This document shows, piece after piece, positions 50,198 to 62,100 of a DNA stretch of 64,000 nt. Position 1 is the stretch's first letter. Each line of letters opens with the position of its first letter. Both the position numbers and the translations under genes were made by a program. Under the pieces are notes generated by a model. The model was given only the letters and a program-made list of their open reading frames with translations, was not told the DNA's origin and did not search any database. Source of the DNA: Globisporangium splendens (lineage: Eukaryota; Oomycota; Peronosporomycetes; Pythiales; Pythiaceae); contig VFIW01000064.1 in assembly GCA_006386115.1 (NCBI GenBank), positions 213,295 through 277,294 of the forward strand, written 5' to 3'.

Positions 50198-53100
50198 ATG
50201 GGCTCCAAGAAGGAAGAGGGCGACGCCGACGGCTATTACGTAGCGGAGCCTCCCACGCCAAACTATCAAGGACCCAGAGACCTCGAGCATGGCAGCGAGC
50301 ACAACTCTCCAAAATCATCAAGTGTGCTTGCCAAATATGCGCAGCATGGACCATTCTGTCAGCAGCCCAATCCGTTATCAGCCGCGTCATTCGTGTCGAT
50401 CATTTCGGCGCACTGGCTGCAACCTCTCATTTCCCTTGGAGCGTGCAAAGTGCTAGAGCTTCAAGATCTGTGGCCGGTTGCGGAGGAAGACCGATGCGAT
50501 GTTGTCTACGAAAGGCTCATGCGAGTATACAAGCCTGAGCTGCGTGAAAAGCAGACAGATGGAGAGACGCACGCCACCTTAGCGAACTCGCCGTTGATTG
50601 CTGCCTTTTTGGAGACCTTCCGGCGTGACATCATCATTATCTTTGCTGCTTTCTTCATCTACACGTTTGCGCTGGCATTGCAATCGTACATTGCACAAGC
50701 CATTTTGGATCACCTGAACGACCGCACCAACGTGTTCCACATCGACAACGGCTACGTTCTCGTTGCGATGATGACGGTAACCTCGTTCGTTGCGGTTACG
50801 AGTATGAACCATGGATTCTTTTTCTGCTCGCGCATCGGTGTGAACATTCGCTCTTCGACCATGGATTTGGTTTACCAGAAGGCGCTGCGACTCTCATCGG
50901 TGGCTCGCCAGGAATACACGAGTGGAGAAATCGTCACGTTGATGAGCGTTGATACCGAGCGCGTCTTTAATTGCATGACTGAAGGGTTCTGGACGATCGT
51001 GTCACCCTTCAGCTTCGTCCTCACGATTGTGCTCATCGCGTTCCTGTTTGACATTCTGTCGGCTTTATGTGGAGCGCTGCTGCTTGTCGTCATCATGTGG
51101 GCGTCAATTGTCCAAGCCAGGCAGATCGGCGAATTGCAGTCGAAGCTGCTGTCCATTGTTGATGAGCGTGTGAGACTGACCTCAGAAGCTCTCCATGGGA
51201 TTCGCGTCATGAAATTCTACGCTTGGGAGGACGCGCTAGCACGTCGCATCGAACGACTTCGGGATGTCGAAGTGAGACTGCAACGCAAATTCCACACGTT
51301 GCAGGTCTTCAACACGGCGATGCTCTTCTTGACGCCGACTTTGCTATCGGGCGTGACGTTTGCCGCGTACTTCCTCATCCGCGGCGAGATCTCCGTGATT
51401 GAGGCATTCACGCTCGTCGCGATGGCGAACGTGTGCCGCGGAGCTGTTCTAATGTTCCCACGTGCTATCGCTTCAGCTTCACAAGCGAGGATCGCAGTTC
51501 GACGACTCGACACGTACTTGGCGAGCGACGAGCTTGTTTCCTTTGTTGATAATTACACTTGCATCAGTGACAAGCATGCTGGGCGCATTTCAGTGAGAGA
51601 CGCGTACTTTGAATGGCGACAATCCGAGAGTCAAGGCTTCAGCCTGCAGGATATCAACGTGGAAGTCAGCTCGGGCAGTCTTGTGATGATCGTTGGAACT
51701 GTCGGGTCAGGAAAATCCAGTCTCTTGAACGCTCTTCTCGGTGAAATGGCAATAACGCAAGGCCGTGTGGACGTTACCGGTGAGATCGCGTACGTGAGCC
51801 AGGAATCGTGGATCCGCAACTCGAGTGTCAAAGACAACATCCTGTTTGAAGACGCTTTCGATGCCGATCGGTACCAAAGAGTGTTGGAGGCCACCCAGTT
51901 GGCGCTGGACTTGCACGCACTCCCCAATGGCGACCAGACTGAGATCGGCGAGCGTGGGATCAACCTCAGTGGTGGTCAGAAAACGCGCGTGGCCATCGCC
52001 AGAGCCATGTACCGATCCAAATACGACATTCTAATTCTCGACGACCCTCTGAGTGCGGTGGATCCACACGTGGCGCACGCCATTTTCAACCAGTGCATCG
52101 TGGGTCTGGCAAAAGACAAGACGCGGTTGCTGGTACTTAACAGCCACTACGACTTGCTGCAGCACGCGGACAAGATCTTGGTGGTGCAGGATGGCTGCGT
52201 CGCTGGTGATGGCACGTACAATGAGATTCTGTCACAGTTTCCAGAGCTGGGGATGCAAAGCGCAACTTTAGACAAGTTGGAGAAGGACGTGATCGATGAG
52301 CACGACAACACTCACGAGCACGAGCACGAAATGAGCAAAGCAGCTGTGAACACCGAATCGGGGCTACCTGGGAAGAGCAACGCGGCAACTCTCGTCCAGA
52401 AAGAAGATCGCGTGAAGGGCAAAGTGAGCGGCCACATCTACAAGTCGTACTTTGATGGATCCGGTGCAGACGGTGTCCTCATCATGGCGTTGCTCGGAGT
52501 GATCTATGCCGTGAGCCAGGGCGTTCGAACTCTCGTGGACTGGTGGCAAGGTCATTGGGCCAAGAACATGGCACGCGACGGTGTTGACCCTGGGTACTCT
52601 GACCTTCGATTCGGCATGTGGTACCTCGGCCTCGTCGTGCTTTGCTGCCTCCTGACTGTGATTCGGGGCCAGTTGCTTGTCGAAGCGTGCATCCGCAGCT
52701 CGAAAAGCTTACACAATGAGATGTTCCGACGGGTTCTGAGTGCACCCGTGAATTCGTACTTTGATGTGACCCCAGTTGGCCGGATCTTGAACCGTTTCTC
52801 GAACGATCTCGACCAGATGGACACCATTTTGCCGCAACAGTACCAGCAATTGTTTCAGAACATCGCTGTGACCATCGGTGCACTGATCGTCTCGGCTACT
52901 TCGTCGTACTGGATTGGTATTTCGTACATCCCGATGCTAGTCGTGTTTGTCGCCGTTGGAGTGTACTTCAAGCAGACCTCTCGCGAGGTGAAGCGCCTCG
53001 ACGGGATCACGCGAACGCCTGTGTACAACTTGTTCGACGAGACGCTGTCGGGATTGCCTACGATTCGAGCCTTCAAGATGCAAGATACCTTCATTCACCT

Positions 53101-54193
53101 GAACAAGAACGCGATCGATGCAAACACGACCGCGTACTTCACGTACTGGATGACAGGGCGGTGGCTCGCGGCGCGCTTGGATTGGATGTCGGTCGTGATC
53201 ATTTTCGTTGTCTCGTTGTACTTGGTCGCGACAAAAGGTCAGATCAGCGCCGTGGTTGGAGGTCTCTCGCTCACGTACTCGCTGATGCTCACGAGCACTA
53301 TGCAAACCACTGTCCGCTATTTTGATCGCATGGATAATGCGATGACGAGCGTTGAGCGACTGCTCCACTTCCGCTCCATCCCTAGGGAAGAAGATGAAAG
53401 CATCGCCAACGATCATGCTGTGATGACCCACGAACCATGGCCATCCCAAGGAGCGATTACGTTCAACGCATTGTGCTTGAGATACCGACCTGAGTTGCCG
53501 CTTGTCCTGCGAGGCGTCAACTTAGAAATCCAGGGCGGCGAGAAAGTGGGAGTTTGCGGTCGCACTGGTGCTGGCAAAAGCTCACTCCTGGCCGCGCTTT
53601 TCCGAATCTGTGAGTTTGCAAGCGGCAGCGTCCAAATTGACGGCGTCGATATCCAGAGTGTCCGACTTCGTGATTTACGTCGTCGCTTGGCAATCATTCC
53701 ACAAGACCCAGTGTTATTTAGCGGCTCGTTGCGTGAGAACCTGGATCCATTCGGCGAGTACTCGGACAATCGCATCTGGACAGTTTTGCGACTGGTGCAT
53801 CTTTCTGAGACCGTTGCCAAGTGGGGTGCTGGGCTTGACTTCGTTGTCTCCGAGAAAGGCGACAACTTGTCGGTGGGTCAACGCCAACTCATGTGCATCG
53901 CCCGCGCACTTTTGAAGGACAGCAAGATCGTCGTGCTCGACGAAGCCACCGCCAATGTTGACACGGCGACCGACAACCTGATCCAAGTGACGATCAAGGA
54001 GACATTTTCGAACAAGACCGTGCTGATCATCGCGCATCGCATCAACACCATTCTCCACTGCGACAAGATCGCGGTCATGGACGCGGGTCAAGTTGCCGAG
54101 TTTGGTCCACCAAGTGACTTGCTGAGCCAACCGGACTCGACTTTCGCGTCGCTCGCGAAGCGCAGCGTGCAGAACTGGACTGCTGGAATTTGA
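50198..54193 (+). CDS. ABCC (MRP-type) transporter 4, only plus-strand member
   Basis: 1331 residues from the ATG at 50198 (MGSKKEEGDADGYY). Layout TMD1-NBD1-TMD2-NBD2. NBD1: Walker A GTVGSGKSS near residue 499, LSGGQKTRVAIARA, ILILDDP. NBD2: Walker A GRTGAGKSS near 1122, [26 protein letters not shown]. The hinge before NBD1 is shorter than in transporters 2 and 3, and the linker after NBD1 contains a His/Glu repeat (HEHEHE). It is closest by eye to transporter 1 (shared linker wording such as LDKLEKDVIDEHD). The promoter just upstream is the clearest in the window. Substrate unknown. Confidence 0.93.
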   Translation: MGSKKEEGDADGYYVAEPPTPNYQGPRDLEHGSEHNSPKSSSVLAKYAQHGPFCQQPNPLSAASFVSIISAHWLQPLISLGACKVLELQDLWPVAEEDRCDVVYERLMRVYKPELREKQTDGETHATLANSPLIAAFLETFRRDIIIIFAAFFIYTFALALQSYIAQAILDHLNDRTNVFHIDNGYVLVAMMTVTSFVAVTSMNHGFFFCSRIGVNIRSSTMDLVYQKALRLSSVARQEYTSGEIVTLMSVDTERVFNCMTEGFWTIVSPFSFVLTIVLIAFLFDILSALCGALLLVVIMWASIVQARQIGELQSKLLSIVDERVRLTSEALHGIRVMKFYAWEDALARRIERLRDVEVRLQRKFHTLQVFNTAMLFLTPTLLSGVTFAAYFLIRGEISVIEAFTLVAMANVCRGAVLMFPRAIASASQARIAVRRLDTYLASDELVSFVDNYTCISDKHAGRISVRDAYFEWRQSESQGFSLQDINVEVSSGSLVMIVGTVGSGKSSLLNALLGEMAITQGRVDVTGEIAYVSQESWIRNSSVKDNILFEDAFDADRYQRVLEATQLALDLHALPNGDQTEIGERGINLSGGQKTRVAIARAMYRSKYDILILDDPLSAVDPHVAHAIFNQCIVGLAKDKTRLLVLNSHYDLLQHADKILVVQDGCVAGDGTYNEILSQFPELGMQSATLDKLEKDVIDEHDNTHEHEHEMSKAAVNTESGLPGKSNAATLVQKEDRVKGKVSGHIYKSYFDGSGADGVLIMALLGVIYAVSQGVRTLVDWWQGHWAKNMARDGVDPGYSDLRFGMWYLGLVVLCCLLTVIRGQLLVEACIRSSKSLHNEMFRRVLSAPVNSYFDVTPVGRILNRFSNDLDQMDTILPQQYQQLFQNIAVTIGALIVSATSSYWIGISYIPMLVVFVAVGVYFKQTSREVKRLDGITRTPVYNLFDETLSGLPTIRAFKMQDTFIHLNKNAIDANTTAYFTYWMTGRWLAARLDWMSVVIIFVVSLYLVATKGQISAVVGGLSLTYSLMLTSTMQTTVRYFDRMDNAMTSVERLLHFRSIPREEDESIANDHAVMTHEPWPSQGAITFNALCLRYRPELPLVLRGVNLEIQGGEKVGVCGRTGAGKSSLLAALFRICEFASGSVQIDGVDIQSVRLRDLRRRLAIIPQDPVLFSGSLRENLDPFGEYSDNRIWTVLRLVHLSETVAKWGAGLDFVVSEKGDNLSVGQRQLMCIARALLKDSKIVVLDEATANVDTATDNLIQVTIKETFSNKTVLIIAHRINTILHCDKIAVMDAGQVAEFGPPSDLLSQPDSTFASLAKRSVQNWTAGI

Positions 54194-54904
54194 CCAAAGC
54201 GTAAAGATACAAGTTAGTGCTGCATGCAACAGCAAAACAAAAAAGCATCTGTGAATGCAAAGAATGACGGATCTTTGCATTTGCGGGAAGAAACCTGATC
54301 GTAAACCAGAATTAACGATTCGTCAATCTTGATCCGCTACAGCACTGAGCATCACCTGCTTGGGGGACGCGCCGCACTGGAATGATGAATTAGCAGCGCC
54401 TCCGTGCAAGGGTGTGGTGCAGAGGGGCAACACGATTCCTACGAGGATGAAGCCCAAATTGCGACTGACCTCAAAATTTCCAGTGAGGTATGTTGTGTTA
54501 TGTCTAAAGCGAACTAGTTGCGACTGACCTGCCAAGCGCTTCCTGGCATTGGCTTCGAAACCTGCTCTCGCGCCGGTCGAAAACACATTTTCAGCTGCCT
54601 ATCTAAAAACTCTTGTTTAAACGAATTTTACATGCTTGCGATGCGAACATTTTGGTGACAGGCAATCCAATCAGCTAGCTTCATAGTAGCTAACCACAAA
54701 CTAATTGCACGCGGCATCAACAAAAATTAGCATAAGGCGTTAAACTCGATGATGTGCGATCGAATCTTATTGTCAGTCGAGATTGATTGGCACCAGCAAC
54801 TTCATTTTCATAAAGGACTCTATTAGTGATGTCTGGGGTTGTGCAGGAATGCATTTCCTCTTCTGTTTTAAATGCATCCGGAAACAAGAGAAAAAACAAA
54901 CCTC
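54194..54904. other. Intergenic stretch, no gene seen
   Basis: Between transporter 4 and the ABCC remnant. A phrase TTGCGACTGACCT occurs twice (around 54460 and 54519), perhaps a small degraded repeat. Confidence 0.45.
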
Positions 54905-55640
54905 AAAAACTGCTGACCAGCACGCTTGGCAAGGACCGCGAAGATAGAATATGGTTCGTTTAGCAGATCCCTTAGTTGACCAGATTCGACTACTTGGACC
55001 GCGTCAATGACTGCGAGCTTGTTGCAATGCGCTATCGCATACTGGTCACAAAGGTCTCCTTGATGGTCATCTAGATCAAGTTGTCGGTGGCCGTGTCGGC
55101 ATTGGCGGTGGCTTCGTCAAGAACAACGTCTTGCTGTCCTTCAGAAGTGTGGTAGCGATACACATGAGCTGGCGCTGACCGACCGACAAGTGGTTAGCGC
55201 TTTCTGACATAGTGAAGTCCACACCCGCATGGTCACCATGTCCGCGAGTTGCACATGCTGCAAGACGGACCAGATCGCGTTGTCCGAGTACTCACCGAAT
55301 ATGTCCAAGTTCTCACACAGTGTGCGCGAGCCCGCGTCGTTCTGCAGCTCAGTCGCGAGAAGGAAATGCGCGTTTGCAGAAGATCGACCCTGGAAAATGT
55401 GCACCTGTCCCATGTTCTGCGAATTCTAACCTGAGTCGATCCTGAGTTGCTGGTAATCGCCCGCAGCTTCTTCAGGTTCGGGGACCCATTTCGCTTTCTC
55501 GCTGCGGCGACTGTGACCTCGCAGTTCTTTTCCCTCGTCGTCAGTAACGTTGTGTTCGTCAACCGCATCCTGCCCGAGTTTGTCGAGTGCCTCACTTTGC
55601 ATGCTAACAGCGGCCAACGACAATGCTATCTCAAGATCCT
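54905..55640 (-). pseudogene. Decayed ABCC transporter remnant (linker and NBD2 pieces)
   Basis: Two homologous blocks on the minus strand. 55445-55610 matches the NBD1-TMD2 linker of transporter 2 (MQSEALDKLGQDAVDEHN). 54905-55330 matches NBD2 from the [18 protein letters not shown] region to the C-terminal end, with several frameshifts and a stop. TMD2 is missing between them. It extends the former size of the array. Confidence 0.78.
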
Positions 55641-55802
55641 TCACCAACTCCGAGGGCTCGCTCAAGATCGGCGACGATGGAAAACAAATCGATACTTGCG
55701 CACCAGTCAAATGAGGGTGATTCGACGTAAGCGGACACTACTCGATGCAGGAGCCAGAAACCCATTCTTTATATTCCCATTACAGATGGTGACGTTCAAC
55801 GT

Positions 55803-57751
55803 GAGAGAGAGGAGGTAATTCTATTTAACTTATGATTTACATACAGTTTAAGAATTCCTGAGTCTCATTAACACTGGTGAGAGTGAGGTGTTTCTAAGCT
55901 TTGACGATGTGGCACCGATATCGCTGTCGAGTCGAGCTGCGACTTGGGACATAAGAACTTGATCATTTCCCCGCGATTCGTCGGTGAGTATCTTCGCACT
56001 CTTGGAGTTCATTGCCATGTTGGCGAGAAGATCGGCCATTTTGTTTTGTTCTCGTTTTGTGTGATTCCAGGAGGTCCACGCAAAGTTGGCGATGATTTGG
56101 TTTACCCGAACTGCTAGTGGCTGCAACTTGGTCTGGCGTATAGAAGAGAACCCGTTCTGGGCTGCGATAATCATTTGGCTGTCTCCGAAGACTTCCAATT
56201 TGACTTCATAGTGCTGAAGGTAGTGTGCACTGTATGCCAGACCATCTTTCAGTGCGCTGTACTCGCACCAATTGCTCGTGACTTCCGGTCCCATGTACGC
56301 GTAGCCGCATGCTTTGAGTTCCCATCGATCGCTGCGTTCATTCAGGAAGATGAGTGCCCGACCGCTGCCTCCTGGACCTGGGTTGCCGCGTGCACCTCCA
56401 TCGAAATACAAACGCGCCGTCGACCGTGCTTCCAGTTGGCGCGACAAGTCTTGTCTCCCCGGTACGCTGAGCAGTTGGCTCAGGCACGTTGCATTGATCT
56501 TTTCTCCTTTGAGTGTTCTCATCCGATGAGCCACAGCTCGCACTTGCATCACACACGCTGGGTACTTTCTTCGATAGTGACGTGTTGCTGTTCATGCACT
56601 ATTTCCACTCTCGTTCTCCATAGCAATACTGGGATGCTTGACGTGACGATAAACCACAGTTTCTGTAGTGCTGTCGAGTGTTCCGGAGTAATGAACCCGA
56701 AGTGCTTTTCCAATTCCCGGAGCAAAGATCGTTGACCTGGCGGTGCTGTGCGGCTAGCAATATGAGGCAGGAAGAAATTGAGTGCTTGCTCTGTCAATGT
56801 TCGGCCCATCCATCGTTCGAGAAAGGCTGTCCACGCGGCTTGTGCTCGCTTGCAACTCCAGACTATGTGTGAGATCGTTTCTTTTGTCTCCCCACATCCG
56901 GCATTGCTTGGGCATGCCGAAGACTCGATCCTTCCCGGATGGAACAGGTTGAGCTGCATCGTAGAAATCCGGTATGTCGTCCACATCTGATACGGCGTAA
57001 GACATCCTCGTTGTTTCCATAGATGTGCTTGTGACCAATACTGCACATGGCTGTACCACTGGTCAGTTTTCGCGACTTCGTTGAGCTTGTCTATGAGTCC
57101 TCCGATACCTTGATACAACTTGCTGTGCAACCTTCGTGTTCGTGCTCGGTCAATTGTCTTCTGGATACTGTTTGGGGGAGTACGTTCATGCACCAGCCAC
57201 GGACAGTGAGTCGTGAGCGGGTGCGGTTTGAAAGTCCACCCTGTGGTTTTTATTTCTTCTTCGATCATTGCAACGTCTTGTTGACAGGTAGCATCCCCAA
57301 CCCAGTCGGTCACTGTCCAGAGAACTCCGTTTGCTTGCCGTTGCATCTGGATGTAGTCCGTGTGGCTCCCCTCCGATACTGGCACCGCGATGATGGTTCC
57401 CATGCCATTACTGATCCACTTGTACTCTCGTTTTGTGTGTTTCCTGCTCCACGGCTCCTGGTGACTGTTCAACTGGTTGCCTGCATCGATTTCCATCTCC
57501 GGTGAGCATAGAATGATGCTGGTTACGAGTTTTCGCAAGGTGGTCATTCGTTTGAACGTGAGAGTCGCCGTCATGGTTGGTAACCGCACGGAGAACACTC
57601 GCTCTTCCTCTCTGTCTCGCGTTGAAGCTGGCCAAATTGCATTCCTTCAGGAAAGGAACCGTTTTGACTGTATACTGCTCGCCTTGACTGTCGATTATCC
57701 AGGGGTTGTCGTTCCACTGAAAGGATGGCCAGAAGGCTCGAGTCTCGATGA
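55803..57751 (-). mobile_element. LINE-2: 5'-truncated copy of the same LINE family
   Basis: 1949 bp, bounded by 13-bp direct repeats TGACGTTCAACGT (55790-55802 and 57752-57764). It starts in the region after the reverse transcriptase and ends in the same CT-repeat tail as LINE-1. The two copies are very similar throughout their overlap. Confidence 0.88.
55848..57751 (-). pseudogene. LINE-2 post-RT and RNase H region, frameshifted
   Basis: Two overlapping frames (57598-56549 and 56552-55848) correspond to the single RNase H-containing frame of LINE-1. A small deletion near 56560 (in the TQRV/CVMQVRAV region) breaks the frame. The RNase H residues are present (YFDGGARGNPG, WCEYSALKDGL, VFGDSQMII). 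Upstream of 57598 the phase changes at the same point as in LINE-1. Confidence 0.8.
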
Positions 57752-57764
57752 TGACGTTCAACGT

Positions 57765-58515
57765 AACACAGTTACTACATTGCACACAGTACGCACCTTA
57801 AGTTTTAGAATGGCCAAAAGTGTTAAAAATGTTGCTTTTTTCTCTAAATTTGCGAATAGGAGGGAAACAATTTGAGTGGACAGAGAACGAATGCGGTACA
57901 ATCTTGTGTTGAATTTTAGCGTCTGAATCAAAACACAGACCACAAGCAATGCATTTGTAAAAGTGAAGTGTCCACCAAAAGTGTAACGGGATAGCCCGTT
58001 ACACGGCGTACACGTGCGTTGAGGAAGCGCAGGTGAGAGGAAGGGCACAGCGGTAACGCTGCGTCCAAAGAGAAGGAAGGGAGCTTTGCGCGATGACGTG
58101 CAAAAAGAGAAGTGAATTGAACTCTTAAGGTTTGAAATGCAAATCTGATGGGTTGTTCCTACGGCGACTTCGATTGGTAGATAGTCGGGTGTCCAATCCG
58201 ATTATCATCCAATGATATTAAACTTTAATGGAATGTTATTATTGGCTAAAAATGCAACTGGCTGCATACAGTGTTCATGGGTTAACGGGTGGGTTTGGAG
58301 AGAGTGGTAGAACCCGTGTGGGTATGACCCACACTCTCTGGACCCAAGAACCCATGTAATGGGATGCTCCATCACAGATATCATTCCCCTCAAAGCGATT
58401 GGTCACGTAGAAACGCGTGCGCGACCAATCCCTCTGGATTCTTCTGTGTTCTTTGGTGTTCTTCAGTGCTCGGAAGAACTGAACGAAGGAGAGAACGCTC
58501 TGCGGGCTGGGTTGT
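57765..58515. other. Intergenic stretch with an LTR-start-like palindrome
   Basis: No gene seen. At 57982-58003 TGTAACGGG and CCCGTTACA form a 9-bp inverted repeat around ATAG, resembling the first bases of the gypsy LTRs here. The following ~500 bp may be an eroded LTR of a related family. Confidence 0.4.
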
Positions 58516-59165
58516 TGTAATGGGTTATACCTAGCCATTACATGAAGGTGGATCTGTCCACAGATCTAGTGTGCCACACACCACCTTCAGTGTGCATTGT
58601 GGAGAGACAATTAACAAAGGGATTACAGTACGACAGTCCCCACATGCACATGTGACCTCATCCCATGACGTCACGAGCGCTCTCTGTGCTGATCAGTGCA
58701 GAATGTTGTTCACATGTACTAATCAGTACAGAGTGATGATATCCATGTACTAATCAAGTACTGAGTGATGGTTCCTACTTGGGAAACTGCACTGGTGATG
58801 AGACCGACGTGTGTCTGCCACCTAAAGTGAGTGGCTGTAGCCAATCACTTTGCAGGGAATTTTCCACGGGACTTCAAGTTCAAGTTTCCAGGAGATCCCG
58901 TAGGTTCAACCTCAGTGTACCCAAGGTTTTATATATCCGATTCATAGGTTTTACTGTGCATGTTTAGGTTTTAGTTATAAAACGTGTAGGATCCCTTGGG
59001 GTTCATTTACAAGTAGCGACAGGAACCATAAGCATTTCAATTCAGATGCAATTTTACCACCAAGCCCTCAAGTCTTCCTTCCTTCCTCCAAGTCGGGAGA
59101 CGCTTCCTCTGGCACAAGCGTGTGTGTCGTGTTTGAGGGACTGTTTGGAACAGCGCCCTCTTACA
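58516..59165 (+). repeat. LTR D (type II)
   Basis: 650 bp from TGTAATGGGTTATACC to GCGCCCTCTTACA. U3 carries the GTACTAATCAGTAC repeats seen in LTR A. Confidence 0.87.
58653..58673. promoter_or_regulatory. Paired TGACGTCA-type sites in LTR D
   Basis: TGACCTCA (one mismatch) at 58653-58660 and perfect TGACGTCA at 58666-58673, with the usual 13-bp spacing. Confidence 0.5.
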
Positions 59166-59169
59166 GTTT

Positions 59170-62100
59170 GTGGATACACAGGACTCTGGCCCCAATGTGC
59201 ATGATGCACATGCAGTTTCCACGAGGGAGAACAGTGTCAGCCAAACGTCAAGTTTGATCGTTCTCAAAGTTCATGTAGACGGTATTGCAACGCCTCTACG
59301 TGCTTTGGTTGACACTGGTGCGTCGAACAATTTTGTTCGAAATGAAGCGATCGTCAGGCATAAAGTACCAATGCCTGATGCGAATGAAGACAAGACGATG
59401 GTTATTCGGTTGGCCAACGGGTCAACTGTGAAGATGCCGAAGCGAGTTGTACGCTTGGCAATGAAGTGTGAAGATTTCCGAGGTGAAGACGAGTTCATTT
59501 TACTCGACCTCGATGACAAGTTTGATCTGATTCTGGGCATGCCATGGTTGAAGCGTTATCAACCTAGCATTGACTGGATGAAGATGAAGATCTCCGTTGA
59601 CAAGTCACGTGATGTTGACTTGTGCTGCACAACAACGGATGAAGTGGTGTGGGTTTACACATCTGTGGAAGAGATCCCAGATGACCCTCGTGATATTGCG
59701 GTGTGCGATGGCTCCCCATGTTCACGAGCGGTACCCATCTTGAAGAAGACTACTGGAGGTGGAGCAGTCAGGCGCCAACAAAAGACTGTCTCCTTTGCCA
59801 TCGACCCCATGGATGAGGCGATGTGCGTGGAAGAAACGTATGGGAAAAGAGCCGAAGAGCCATCCCGAGACAAGACGACCAAGAAAAAGAAGCAATTATC
59901 GTCAAGTGTTGCAAGCGCAACGTGTGCCCTTGATCAAGGTACAAGTCAAGATGACGAAGGAAGTGTCCAAGCAAGAGTCACTTCGAGTGAATACGTGAAC
60001 GTATTGGTCTACAATGAAGATGGTGACAGCAACGTAATGCGTCACATTGAAGTCGAAAATCCTCCAAGCTCAGTCGAAGAGTTGATTTCCTTGCCGTGGA
60101 TGAGCAAGAAGACGCTGAAGCGTAGCCTAGCGAAAGGCGAAATTTCGCAGGTCTGCATGATCGTCGATGTTGACGATGCAGAAGACATCAACACAGTATC
60201 AGCAACGGAGGCTGAAGTGTTCGATGAGAAGACACGGAAGGAAAGGTTCGAGGAGCAGTCATGGGATGCTCTCAAGAAGAACCCCGTGTATGAACTTGTC
60301 AAGGAATATGAGGACATATTCCCAGACAAGGTGCCGGACGAACTGCCATTCGATAGAGGCGTTCGTCATGAGATTGACGTACTTCCTGGCACGAAGTATT
60401 GTATCACACGACAGTGGCCGTTGCCAAGAGAACAAGTCGTTGCGATCGACGAGTTCTTTGCGCAACGTGCTAAGGCTGGGCATGTGCGAGAGAGCAAGTC
60501 TCCACATTGCAGCCCAACCTTCTGTGTGAAGAAGGCAACTGGTGGTTGGCGCATCGTCCACGCTTTCAACAAGCTGAACGACGCTACCATTCCAGCTCAG
60601 ACTCCGGTTCCACGCAAGGATATGATCCTTGATGGAATGGTTGGCAGTACTGTCTTCAGTGCTATCGATCTGAAAGATGGGTTCTATCAGATTCGAATGC
60701 GCGAAGACGATGTTCCACTAACCGCAGTGAGTACCCCGAGTGGTATGCTGTGGGAATGGTTAGTAATGCCACAGGGACTGAAGAATGCTCCTGCGACCTT
60801 CAATCGAATGGTCACGAACGTTCTTCGTCCTCTGCGAACATTTGCACCAAGTTACTTTGACGACATCTTCGTTCATAGTAAGGCCGCGAATGGGAAGTCT
60901 GATGTCGATGTTCATCTCGATCATCTTCGTCAAGTCTTTCAGGTCATGCGTGAGAACAAGCTCTACGCTAACTTGAAGAAGTGCATATTCTTTGCACAAG
61001 AGATCCCCGTTCTCGGCTGCTTTGTGGGAAAGCATGGCGTTCGAGTTGATCCGGAGAAGGTCAAAGCTATTGACGATTGGCCTGTACCTCAGAATGTCAA
61101 ACAGCTGAGACAATGGTTGGGTCTGGCCAACTACTTGCACAAGTACACGCGCAATTACGCAGCGTTGGTGCAACCGCTCACACAGCTCCTGAAGAAGGAC
61201 ATTGAGTGGGAGTGGTCCAGTGACCACCAAATGGCATTTGCCGAAGTGAAGAGGAGTCTGCGAGAAGCTCCCGTGCTGGCAATTGCAAACCACGACAAGC
61301 CTTTTCATGTGGTTTGCGATGCGAGCGACTATGCCATCGGTTGTGCCTTGATGCAACACGATGATGAGGGTCATGAGCGAGTTGTGTCGTATCAGTCACG
61401 ACAACTCCGACCCGCAGAACGGAACTACCCAGTTCATGACAAAGAACTTCTGGCGATGAAGTATTCTTTGGTCAAGTTCCGTGTCTACCTGCTTGGCGAG
61501 GAGCGCTTCGCGATCTACACAGATCATGCGTCGCTGCGTACAGCGGTAAAGACTCCTCATTTGTCGCAAAGAATGGCGAGATGGTTCTCTTTCTTTGCAG
61601 AGTACAACTTTGTTGTACACTACAAGCCAGGCAAGACGAACATCTTAGCCGATGCGCTGTCAAGACGTCCGGACTACGATCCGAAGACCAAGAGTGAAGA
61701 CACGGACGGAGCGTGTCGACTCTGTGAAGACATTCAAGCGATCGCAGTGCAAGCAACGACTACAGTGCGAGAAGAGATCGTCGAAGGGTACAAGTCTGAC
61801 GAAACATGTCAGGACTTGTTGAAGTATTTCAAGGACCCTTCAGACAAAGCACTGCAGAGCTTGCCTGCTCGAACAAGATCGCGCGTCCACCGCTTCCGAG
61901 TACACAATGGGTTGTTGTACTATGCGGTTGAACAAGGGGATACAGCAAGGGTTGTTGTTCCCAACGACGAAGGTCTGCGTCATCGACTCTTGTGTGAGTA
62001 CCATGACAGTCCTTCGGGTGGCCATCTCGGACGTGAGAAAACGTTTCTCAGTCTTTCCCGGGATTACTACTGGCCACACATGTACAAGTGGGTGCGCAAG

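Noticed and set aside
58275..58538. 87-codon minus-strand frame before LTR D
   Set aside because: No recognisable protein; part of the possible eroded LTR region.
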